NCBI RefSeq assembly: GCF_002105155.1
Contig: NW_019029019.1
Coordinates: 102,501 to 166,500 of the forward strand
Source: Lobosporangium transversale
Lineage: Eukaryota; Mortierellomycota; Mortierellomycetes; Mortierellales; Mortierellaceae
DNA: 64,000 bases
Reading direction: 5' to 3'
Shown: positions 12,818 to 23,045 of the stretch, piece by piece
How positions within the stretch are numbered: position 1 is the first letter of the stretch
How the letters are laid out: every line of letters starts with the position of its first letter
Made by a program: the position numbers and the translations under genes
The notes under the pieces: model-generated
What the model saw: the letters and a program-made list of their open reading frames with translations, nothing else
What the model was told of the DNA's origin: nothing
Databases searched by the model: none

Positions 12818-13142
12818 TCTATTTGAGACGAATGTTTATTCCTGTTCCAGTTCACAAGACACAGTAATATACAGATGTATAATTAATTATTTATTTTGTC
12901 TAGGAAGCTGCTCGTGTTGTGTTTTCGACTAAGTCAGAAATGTATGCTGAAGCAAGTTGCATGTTTCGCTGCTGAATGTTGCACTGCTGCATTGTTGGGC
13001 TGTTGTAATGGTGCGCTGTTGCAATGTTTGCATGTTATGCATGTTGTTGCGATGGAATGGTCGAAATAGAGTTTGATCGTTCTGCAAGAGGCTGTTGCTT
13101 TGATGGTTTGAATGCAGATGTTTCAATTTGGTGGCGCACTTG

Positions 13143-13217
13143 CCAAGACAAGACAAACGAGACAAGACAAGACAAACGAGACAAGACAAGACAAACGAGA
13201 CAAGACAAGACAACGAG
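13143..13217 (+). repeat. 19-bp minisatellite in left arm
   Basis: Four consecutive units of a 19-bp sequence built on ACAAGACAAGACAAACGAG, the last one base shorter. It is mirrored at 17670-17744. Confidence 0.95.
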
Positions 13218-13490
13218 CTCGATAGACAGTTCTGCAGGTCTAAGAAAGTGGGCAGAAAAAGGAGATGCCCAGACAAGCACAGCATGCTGGCCTTGCGACA
13301 AAGACTTGGACTCTAGAGAAAGGACAATAAAAGCTGCGGCTTTCTCATTATGAAGTCACCATTGCCATATAAACATGACGATGCCAGAAAGATCTTTTTT
13401 TTATTTCCATTTTGACACCCATAATGGGCAGTAGAGTGTTGATGGGTAGTTGTGCATAAATAAATAACAAAAAGACACCAGACTCTTCGC

Positions 13491-13553
13491 CTGTCTGCCG
13501 CGAAGCAGACAGCCCAGGGCGCACCACGTGGAGGTGGTCTGGTTGCGCGCCCC
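13491..13553 (+). other. GC-rich double hairpin in left arm
   Basis: CTGTCTGC (13491-13498), loop CGCGAA, then GCAGACAG (13505-13512) form a perfect 8-bp stem. Immediately after, GGGCGCACCA... pairs imperfectly with ...TGGTTGCGCGCCC (to about 13553). This GC-rich block stands out in an AT-rich neighbourhood and has an exact mirror at 17334-17396. Function unknown. Confidence 0.8.
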
Positions 13554-14266
13554 CCGGTCCATAAACCCTAGAGCAGTCTACCGACACGCCCGTCGCAGGG
13601 CCCAACCCGCCATCCAACCTACAGCGTCCTGCAGGCTGCAAATGGAGTCCGTTGGACATTGGCTAGTACTCTCGAGCGCACTAACTCAATGCTTTGGAGG
13701 CCGTTACACCGTTACAGATTCAAAAGAGAGAGGAAAGAGAGGCCTTTTTATACGTTGTCAGGACCTAGTGGCTTGCTTTCTTTTCATCTGTCACCAACCT
13801 TTGACATGGTCGATCGATTGTGGGACCTTTTTTCCGTATGAAAAGCGCTTCGCAATTTGGAGGTTTTTTCATCTTTTTTCAACAAAGTGCAGTCCCATTT
13901 CCCCTCTAATGCTATTGAATGAAAACCCATTTAATTTCTCTTCATCCTCTGAAATATCCAACAAGCATCCATCTGGCTACAATCCCATCTGCCTTTGACA
14001 ATCAACAGCATCCTGGCTCTTTTTATTTTTATTTTCGTTTGCAGCTCTTTGCTGCGTGGTCTGTGCTCTCATACCAACAGAGTTTGTTTGTTTGCTTGTT
14101 TTGGTAAGATTGCAAGACAACAAAGAGAGCAGAGAGTGGGCGGAGTGGGGTGAATATATTTTACTGCACTATGACACAGAGATGTAGATGTGCGTAGTCG
14201 CAACCTTAAACAAAGCTATCCCGAGAAACACATTGTCTTGCCTGTCTTACTGCTTTGAGGAACTGC

Positions 14267-14338
14267 ATTGTCAGGATTGTCAGGATTGTCAGGATTGTCA
14301 GGGTGGTCGGGATTGTCAGGATTGTTAGGATTATTAGG
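14267..14338 (+). repeat. 9-bp minisatellite in left arm
   Basis: Eight units of the ATTGTCAGG type with a few substitutions. Read on the minus strand it gives a Pro-Asp/Asn repeat, but there is no sign that it is translated. It is mirrored at 16549-16620. Confidence 0.93.
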
Positions 14339-14812
14339 ATTGCGATAGAAAAGGTAGACAGTATCGCAGCATTGCACCATGTTTATTAGATATTTCACAC
14401 CGTCAAGCCATATTTGATTATACAACTCACAACAATTGACTGCGGATGAAAAAGAAAAAAAAAAAAAAAAAAATTACATACCAAGTTGCCTATCCACTTC
14501 TCGTCTAACATTGGTGGCAAAAGAAATCAAAGCACTAAACTCAGGTCTAACCTTCCTGAATCTTCTTCACCATCATTGCTAAATGTTTAATTAGCATGCA
14601 ATTGCCATTTGTTCACTCCTGTCTCATTGCATTGATTGTAGAAAAAGAAAATAGTCCTTTATGTATTTTTGTTTTTGCTCATGAGACTTTGGACTAAGGA
14701 GTATCATATTATGGATCCGCTGCAATAATGCTCTGTAAAGCTGAATGGGCTTTATCGCTTTTTTCTTCACTCCTTGGTCTTACTTAGTCACTTCTCTTCC
14801 GCTTCTCTCTCG

Positions 14813-14899
14813 CTTCTTGACCTGTCTCTCTTAACCACTTCTCTCTTCGCTTCTTGACCTGTCTCTCTTAACCACCTCTCTCTCCACTTCTTGCACACC
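14813..14899 (+). repeat. 37-bp direct repeats at inner edge of left arm
   Basis: CTTCTTG recurs at 14813, 14850 and 14887, exactly 37 bp apart, within units that read CTTCTTGACCTGTCTCTC. The palindromic identity stops inside the third unit. The mirrored set lies at 15988-16074. Confidence 0.9.
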
Positions 14900-15987
14900 G
14901 CATATCTCTGTTCATATCCCTTACTCCTGGGACACCGGAACAGCTGCACCGAATTATTGACAGACATTTCGATCGAACCAGGGCTTTTGAACAGCGTCAT
15001 GATGACAATTCTATCGGATACCCTAACTTCAACCCTATCATTCATTCCGAAGGAAATGAGGAACTTTCTGAAGTAGCTAACGCATCTGAATGAGTTCCTG
15101 TTAGCAAATTTATCACACGCTTCGGACATCCCAAGACATGCAAATGAAGTCCCATCATCATCTGCAAGTAGTTCGATTCCGGAGAACAGAATTTTACCAA
15201 TATACTAAGGACGGTGGCAGCAGCAGCTATTAAGTATTTAATGGACCTACGGTTGACATGCGTCAAGGTGTAAATGATCTTGAAGAGGAGGGGTGCTGAT
15301 GCCTTTTTTTTTTTTTTTTTTTTTTTTCAATTAGATTTACTGAGCCAGCGTAGAGGACAGATTGTTGGCTAGGGACTTCAGATTGTCAGTTCAAGTAAGC
15401 TCCTCGAGCTCGCTTTTTGCACCTTCAACGACAATTCCTGCTATGGTTTCAGAGAAATCGCCAGATCCATTGTGAAGCCCTTCGGATTTAATCGCAAGGC
15501 CCAGATCCTGAATATGGAGCCAGGCCTTTGTTTTTGTAAAAGCTTTGGATACTTCTTCAATGTTCTGGTTATCCAAACTGAACACATCTAATAGGAGCTG
15601 AGCCAATGGTTATTCGTTTATTTCCATCACATTAAGTATCTCGAGCAGGTGTAATCATCCTTTGGACGACATGTAAAAGGAGTTATGTTGATCTTAACCA
15701 ACTCCTCCTGCTACTTAGATGTAACAGCTTCAGCAGGCACTGGCACTCCCGTTGCTGTGTGTTTTTTCTAGCGCTCATCCTTTGCATTCTAGAAGTAAGG
15801 GATGTGAACAGAGATATGAGAGATAGCTGTAGGATTCATGGATACTTTGATATTTGGTTCTGGCATTGATAATAAGGCCTTGCGATTATAAATATAGAGT
15901 GTAGTATAGTATACAAACTTATGAAGAAGCCACTTTGGTAGCGGAGGTGCCTTACTGAGACTCGTCGCGGATTGGTTGTAGAGAGGT
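14900..15987. other. Unique centre of the palindrome
   Basis: 1,088 bp between the arms. On the plus strand about 14930-15090 stays open for some 50 codons (LHRIIDRHFDRTR...) before a TGA. On the minus strand 15606-15391 is open for 71 codons. Neither resembles a family I recognise, and there is no catalytic DDE, tyrosine-recombinase or HUH pattern. A T24 run lies near 15305-15328. It may be the decayed cargo of the element. Confidence 0.5.
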
Positions 15988-18041
15988 GGTGTGCAAGAAG
16001 TGAAGAGAGAGGTGGTTAAGAGAGACAGGTCAAGAAGCGAAGAGAGAAGTGGTTAAGAGAGACAGGTCAAGAAGCGAGAGAGAAGCGGAAGAGAAGTGAC
16101 TAAGTAAGACCAAGGAGTGAAGAAAAAAGCGATAAAGCCCATTCAGCTTTACAGAGCATTATTGCAGCGGATCCATAATATGATACTCCTTAGTCCAAAG
16201 TCTCATGAGCAAAAACAAAAATACATAAAGGACTATTTTCTTTTTCTACAATCAATGCAATGAGACAGGAGTGAACAAATGGCAATTGCATGCTAATTAA
16301 ACATTTAGCAATGATGGTGAAGAAGATTCAGGAAGGTTAGACCTGAGTTTAGTGCTTTGATTTCTTTTGCCACCAATGTTAGACGAGAAGTGGATAGGCA
16401 ACTTGGTATGTAATTTTTTTTTTTTTTTTTTTCTTTTTCATCCGCAGTCAATTGTTGTGAGTTGTATAATCAAATATGGCTTGACGGTGTGAAATATCTA
16501 ATAAACATGGTGCAATGCTGCGATACTGTCTACCTTTTCTATCGCAATCCTAATAATCCTAACAATCCTGACAATCCCGACCACCCTGACAATCCTGACA
16601 ATCCTGACAATCCTGACAATGCAGTTCCTCAAAGCAGTAAGACAGGCAAGACAATGTGTTTCTCGGGATAGCTTTGTTTAAGGTTGCGACTACGCACATC
16701 TACATCTCTGTGTCATAGTGCAGTAAAATATATTCACCCCACTCCGCCCACTCTCTGCTCTCTTTGTTGTCTTGCAATCTTACCAAAACAAGCAAACAAA
16801 CAAACTCTGTTGGTATGAGAGCACAGACCACGCAGCAAAGAGCTGCAAACGAAAATAAAAATAAAAAGAGCCAGGATGCTGTTGATTGTCAAAGGCAGAT
16901 GGGATTGTAGCCAGATGGATGCTTGTTGGATATTTCAGAGGATGAAGAGAAATTAAATGGGTTTTCATTCAATAGCATTAGAGGGGAAATGGGACTGCAC
17001 TTTGTTGAAAAAAGATGAAAAAACCTCCAAATTGCGAAGCGCTTTTCATACGGAAAAAAGGTCCCACAATCGATCGACCATGTCAAAGGTTGGTGACAGA
17101 TGAAAAGAAAGCAAGCCACTAGGTCCTGACAACGTATAAAAAGGCCTCTCTTTCCTCTCTCTTTTGAATCTGTAACGGTGTAACGGCCTCCAAAGCATTG
17201 AGTTAGTGCGCTCGAGAGTACTAGCCAATGTCCAACGGACTCCATTTGCAGCCTGCAGGACGCTGTAGGTTGGATGGCGGGTTGGGCCCTGCGACGGGCG
17301 TGTCGGTAGACTGCTCTAGGGTTTATGGACCGGGGGGCGCGCAACCAGACCACCTCCACGTGGTGCGCCCTGGGCTGTCTGCTTCGCGGCAGACAGGCGA
17401 AGAGTCTGGTGTCTTTTTGTTATTTATTTATGCACAACTACCCATCAACACTCTACTGCCCATTATGGGTGTCAAAATGGAAATAAAAAAAAGATCTTTC
17501 TGGCATCGTCATGTTTATATGGCAATGGTGACTTCATAATGAGAAAGCCGCAGCTTTTATTGTCCTTTCTCTAGAGTCCAAGTCTTTGTCGCAAGGCCAG
17601 CATGCTGTGCTTGTCTGGGCATCTCCTTTTTCTGCCCACTTTCTTAGACCTGCAGAACTGTCTATCGAGCTCGTTGTCTTGTCTTGTCTCGTTTGTCTTG
17701 TCTTGTCTCGTTTGTCTTGTCTTGTCTCGTTTGTCTTGTCTTGGCAAGTGCGCCACCAAATTGAAACATCTGCATTCAAACCATCAAAGCAACAGCCTCT
17801 TGCAGAACGATCAAACTCTATTTCGACCATTCCATCGCAACAACATGCATAACATGCAAACATTGCAACAGCGCACCATTACAACAGCCCAACAATGCAG
17901 CAGTGCAACATTCAGCAGCGAAACATGCAACTTGCTTCAGCATACATTTCTGACTTAGTCGAAAACACAACACGAGCAGCTTCCTAGACAAAATAAATAA
18001 TTAATTATACATCTGTATATTACTGTGTCTTGTGAACTGGA
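15988..18041 (-). repeat. Right arm of the 2-kb inverted repeat
   Basis: Mirror copy of 12846-14899 with one visible mismatch. It carries the same internal minisatellites and hairpins in opposite orientation (19-bp units at 17670-17744, double hairpin at 17334-17396, 9-bp units at 16549-16620). Confidence 0.97.
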
Positions 18042-18069
18042 GCAGCTATAAATACTCGTCTCAAATAGG

Positions 18070-18654
18070 ACTCATATTTAACCAGGTCATCTCATATGTG
18101 TTCTACAGGTAAGCCTTTGTAGCATCCAGAGTGTTATTCTCACCTAGCAGCTACATTAATAAAAAGGTATAGAAATATAAAAAAAGACTAAAGCATCATT
18201 GATCAGCAAACTCTTTCTTGATTCTACTCCCATGGCTTGAATACACTTCCAAAGAAATGATGAGCACCTAAATGTTCACCTTTGCCTTTATTCTCTCATT
18301 TGTGCATACACTCTTAATGAATGAAGCTACTAAGTCTGTGTAATAAGGCACGCAGTATTTTCAAGCCGCGATTTGCAAAGAAAGTGTATGTAATTTTTTT
18401 TTCTTTTTCTTTTTTTTTTTCCTCAGCAGTCTGCTTGTAACTGTTTTTGGAAAAGGAAAGAAGGGGCTCTAGGGAGAGGACAATCTCTATACATGGTTAT
18501 GGATGGGTCTCCAGGACAATAGAATGAAATGAGATCAATAGTGTTTAGAAAGAGTACATATACAAACCTTGCACCTCGTTAATGTTACGCTGCTCTGTTG
18601 GTATTGTCGGAATCAGATCTTTTCTGTTAATTAACTATAGCGCTATTATGTAGC
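18070..18654. other. Spacer between palindrome and NACHT-WD40 copy B
   Basis: No gene seen. AT-rich, with T-rich runs near 18396-18420. Confidence 0.5.
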
Positions 18655-19404
18655 TCGACCGCCCACCAACTCAAGCTACGTTGATGTGTTCTCCTTGACT
18701 GAGGCATTCACCATCCGCACTTTTTTTTTATTCAATAGTTTTAAAACTACTACAGGCATAAGGCTTAATTGAGAGACATCATTTACGTGATGAAGCAATG
18801 CAAACACGAACTTCGCTTGACACTCTGTCTCCATATTGGCGCCCAATATGAAGCAGTAGTTTCCCCTCTGTTACCCCTCCAGGGATAATGTTGGTCCCTT
18901 GCACCTCTTTCTTTTATTTATCTGTTAGTGTACTTTTAATTTATTATTTTCTTATCCGACTTGAAGAGAATCCAATGGATTCCATCAACACAAGTTGCAT
19001 TAAGCGCCGTTTAATGCAGAGCAATAAGTTGAAAACAACAGATATCTCGTCTCGTGTACTGGACAGATATAAGTGTGGTAACCCAATGATCTTCGTTGAA
19101 CTCTAGTTTTGTACTCGACGAAATATGCCAAAGACAACAATGAATCGTTTGCAATTAAGTTGAATGGAGGATTATCTCCAATCAAAACAACAGAGCATTG
19201 GATGCAGTGTGAACGGTTCCGCGTGTAGAGAGAGCATATTCCTCACCAAGATGAAAATAAATAAAGTTGGGTTGTCAAGCAATCACCTTCAGGACATCAT
19301 ATTTTATTCAAAAGGAGCGTACGCATACTACAAGTGCTTTCTTATTTCTATGATGGTTTATTAACAAATACTCTTTTGATTTTATTTATTCTAAATGATT
19401 AGCT
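18655..19404. repeat. 3' flank of NACHT-WD40 copy B
   Basis: Diverged counterpart of about 4965-5838, in the same position relative to the pseudogene C-terminus. It shows that the two loci arose by duplication of genomic DNA. Confidence 0.55.
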
Positions 19405-22400
19405 TCTGTAGCAGCCAGGTCTGTATGAAATAACATATGCATATCTACATTCACTGCACATGCTGTATTTGAATCGGTAGTCATTGATCAATTGGCTTGC
19501 TGTTGTCACTGTTGTCACTGTTGTCAACAGTGTTCCTCATCTCAAAGCCTCCGTCTCCGATGATGTCTCTGCTGGTGGGACTTGATGAGCATTAGCTTGG
19601 CTTGAGGTCGCTTTAGACTTGTGTCCCATTGGTGATTCTGTCACGATCTATTTGGATACCTCATATATGACCAAAAAAAGGAAGCGCTCTTTTATTGCAT
19701 CAGAAGCTTCCTGTTTACTGCGCTCAACCCAACCACACCTTGAATACACATGTTGCTAGCATTGAGAACTGTTTGTTTAATGTACCATTTCAGGCGATAT
19801 TGATGTTAATCTCCTTCCTTCACAAGTTGCCACATCCGTGTTGAGCCATCTCTTGATCCCGTAACCAGAAAATAACCTTTTCCAAAGGTATTCTACACAA
19901 GCATAACAACAAACCACCTCCCGATGGGATTACTATCAAGCACTCGCCTGTCTCTGCATCTCACATTCGCACTGTTCTATCATGGCTGCTCGAGGCAATG
20001 TACTTTCCATCAGGCGAATAAGCCATCTCTTCGATCTCATTAGTATGCCCTCCAAGAGTATACAAAGCAACTCACGTTTCCATATCCACTACAATAATTT
20101 GTTTATTGCAACGAACCCTAGTCATCCGTTGACTACATGGTGAAAATGATCCTATATGCATATAAGTATCACATGGAATTAGGTAACAAAGCTCACCCGT
20201 TTCTGCGTTCCGTACTTGCGCATCATGAGAAAGCGTGAATTCGATATAAGAACCGACCTTTATTTCAAAGAAAAGTTATCATGGATGAGTTGTCCACCCT
20301 CTAGGAGCATCAAGGACCATCGGGCGAGAATATCGCACACTTTACAGACTTATCGTGGCTCCGTAGAGTGCGGGTAAGCTCTCCTATTTGGGTGTCCCAT
20401 ATAGATGTCCCCCATTGTGATAATCAGCCAATTTAGCGGTCAATGGGTGCAAAATCCAAGCCGAGTATGAGTCGCTTGGCCTGTCCGAATTTTCTAAAGG
20501 TAGATGCGTGGAGATTTATAATGGAAAAAGGCAAGCAACCGACCACCGGATGAATACTTGATGTCCCGTGCACATCCACCCTAGCTTTGTAAAACACGAA
20601 TGAGCTGTCCTGCCCGCGCATCCCTTGTACATACTGCTCCATCTTTATCTAATGAAGCATTCTACTGCCCGCCTGATGAGCTTCTAACGTAACTGATAGA
20701 CGTCGAGTGCTTATGTGAGTCCTGGTTAGATTGCTGTGATCGAGTGTCTCAAAGGTGCATTGTTCCGTCGTCACTGAAGGGATGTAACTTGATGGCTGTT
20801 TGGTGAATATGGCGAACGGTTTATAAAAGCAGAATGATCACAAGTAAGTCTTCCTGTTCGCATGTTCCATTGGTATGCCGTACTCTAGAAGAGTGATGCA
20901 GCGAATTTTCCGCTAGATGAATACTGCATACCATTGGCGCCATCTTTATGCTTCAACTCACAATTTTTTTTTTTTTTGACTGGAGAGAGTGCGACGATGG
21001 AAGAGTGCTGAACGAACGGCCCTTGAACACAATCTCTGTATAGCTCTTGCCTCTTGGCGTCTGCATGTTTCTCTAGATCGTCCAAAACAGCGTTTGCAGC
21101 CGGGAAGAGGAGATAAAAGAAAGGGATATGTGCACAGAGAAAGTATATTAATCATCATATGCTGGCCGTCGCCAGCTTTCAAGTATATCTACAAAGAGGA
21201 AGGAAACATATCTTGTAGGTCATCCGATGATAATGAGGATAGGGCCCTGAGGACACATATGATCCACTGCTTGATATGCGCATGGCCGCCCCATGCTTGT
21301 AAAGCTTTCATACAAATGCGATAGCATTTTGTCAAGTATCCATGATCCACTACACATCAGTTGCAACTTGTCCTAGTTTCTGGCATATTGCCCATTGGAA
21401 TGCTGGATCAATTCAGTAGGATATCTCACACAGAGGAGTCTTGAGCTTGGTGAACTCGCCTATCCGAAGTAGTGCATCAGCTCCATGCGGCGCTGGATGC
21501 CATGTTGGCTTGTGACTAAAGCTGGGTCCTCGATAGAGATGGTCCCCAGATTGAGTATGTGTGCTTTGTAAGTGAAAATTGAGGCTGTTTAAGATCAAAG
21601 CAAGGCCATCCAAGGCGAGATATCCAGGAGCACGTTATGTCAATTGAGCCAATCCTCCTAGTAAATAAGCCTCCAACATGATGTCTGGCTGATCCCATTG
21701 ATCGAAGCTATGAGCAGTGTCCTGAATTAGGTTTGGTTGAGAACCGGAGCCACAGTTCAGCCATCTTGGTTTGATGTCATCGCTAATGAACAATTCAACC
21801 ACATCCGATGCCAGCTTACGCAGTCGCCGATGCTCGTCTTGGTCGTTCGATATGATCTGGTACTATTCCTTCTCGTGGTCATTGAGATCATTTAGTTGGA
21901 TAGGAGCAGAAGGAAACAAACCAAGACAGTATACAAGCTAGTGGATGTCGTTCAAATGAGTACCGACATCTGGTAAGCTGTACTTGGTGGCTGCTAGAGG
22001 TTCGTTGCGATTGAGCATCTTACTTGAAATTGTTGCAATGGCTTGTGCTGGCATGGACCGTACTGCTTTCACCGTTCTACTCAGCCTGTTACTACATACT
22101 CCATCATTCCTTTGTTTTGGGACATTACTGTTGTTATTATTGTTTCCTTGAATGTATCCCATTTCTCAGCTTTCTTGTCGCGTCTTTGAGCATCAGCTGA
22201 GTGGCCTAGTCGTTCAAATAAACAGACAAGATCATTGTAGGCCGAGAGAATACCTCAGTGCATTATCATGCCTTCAATAGAGGTTGAAGAGACTGAAGAC
22301 ACTAAGGTAAATGGTCCCTTCACAGGCCGCTGGACACGAGGCAGCACAGAATCAGGATCGAGGCATAGCTCCAACACTATTTCGTTATCATCGTCTATGG

Positions 22401-22500
22401 TGCAAATGTCCTTCATGTAGAAATCAAGGAGTCTCAGGGCCTATGCTGATAAGAGTGCGCTTCGTGAAGGAGAATTGGTAGAGCCAAGCATGGCTTATTG
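19405..22500 (-). pseudogene. NACHT-WD40 gene copy B, decayed, NACHT domain deleted
   Basis: Second copy of the 5.8-12.0 kb gene on the same strand. It starts with the same N-terminal segment (LRLLDFYM...TIDDDNEIV near 22.4 kb), followed by the helical region, a retained version of the copy A intron near 21.1-21.2 kb, then WD40 repeats and the C-terminal tail. Two internal pieces are missing. About 0.4 kb is lost near 21528, where HLYR joins straight to GPSFSHK. About 2.3 kb, including the whole NACHT domain, the pentapeptide repeats and the first WD40 repeats, is lost at about 20965-20985, at a T-rich junction. Stops occur throughout, including TAG at 22441-22443 (Gln in copy A) and TGA at WD Trp codons 19961-19963 and 20749-20751. 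The intron shows the copy is DNA-mediated, not retrotransposed. Confidence 0.88.
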
Positions 22501-23045
22501 TTTATTTTACTCCTATATACTGCAGTATATTCATTACAGAGAAAGATGGTTTTAGTTGACACTATTTGTTTACTAGTGATATTTGGAAGTAATTAACGGT
22601 TTCTGTAAGATCCAATCGCAGATAGATGTTTGTTCCTTACTCAAAAAAAAAAAAAAAAAAAAAAAAAAGACTTGGCGGATGACGTTGCGTGGCGAAGTGA
22701 GGAAGAAAGAAAAAGAGATGGGTATGTATCCATGCGAGCAAGAGCAATTAGCCTTGTTTCCTCTTAAGAGCTACTTTTCAAGAGTTCTTTCTAAAAATTT
22801 ATCGAGTTCAGTAACGCCACTAAAACTGAAAAGCAGCCTATTCTATTAACTAACGTATCTTGGTGCGTTGGACTTAGGCCTGTGGGATCGTTTTTTTTTT
22901 TTTTTTTTTTTTTTTTTTGATGCATCGACGACACAGCACATTAGAAAGCATCAATGGCAAAAGTTTCCTTATGATAAAAAGAAAATTATATTTCGATGCA
23001 AGTATACATGTCTCATGTAAACTCAAGCTCCTTGTATAAGCTATT
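22501..23045. other. Intergenic, homopolymer-rich
   Basis: It lies between copy B and the decarboxylase gene. It contains an A28 run near 22640-22668 and a T28 run near 22890-22918, separated by about 220 bp, which could pair as a weak hairpin. No coding signal. Confidence 0.5.

Larger units (their letters stand above)
12846..14899 (+). repeat. Left arm of the 2-kb inverted repeat
   Basis: Reverse complement of 15988-18041. Frames on one arm reappear identically on the other, mirrored (for example 13528-13998 and 17359-16889). None resembles a known protein, and their conservation follows from the duplication, so I do not call them genes. Inside are a 19-bp minisatellite (13143-13217), a GC-rich double hairpin (13491-13553), a 9-bp minisatellite (14267-14338) and 37-bp repeats at the inner end. 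Confidence 0.97.
12818..18069. mobile_element. Long palindromic (foldback/TIR-like) element
   Basis: Two arms of 2,054 bp are reverse complements of each other (position p pairs with 30887 minus p). I found one mismatch, at 14884/16003. Outside the perfect arms a diverged match continues to about 12818 and 18069, where CTATTTGAGACGA on the left mirrors the right end. That suggests older, longer terminal inverted repeats whose inner parts were homogenised or newly copied. The 1,088-bp centre has no recognisable transposase. No clear target-site duplication is visible. It could be a non-autonomous foldback-type transposon or a host palindrome made by breakage and inverted copying. It sits between two copies of the NACHT-WD40 pseudogene. 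Confidence 0.7.

Noticed and set aside
13143-13217. CRISPR-like array (19-bp units) or the 9-bp units at 14267
   Set aside because: Units are contiguous with no spacers, and the host is eukaryotic. These are minisatellites.
12929-13998. Protein genes in the palindrome arms, since frames are identical in both arms
   Set aside because: Identity follows from the inverted duplication. The frames overlap on both strands, are repeat-rich (minisatellite-encoded) and match no family.
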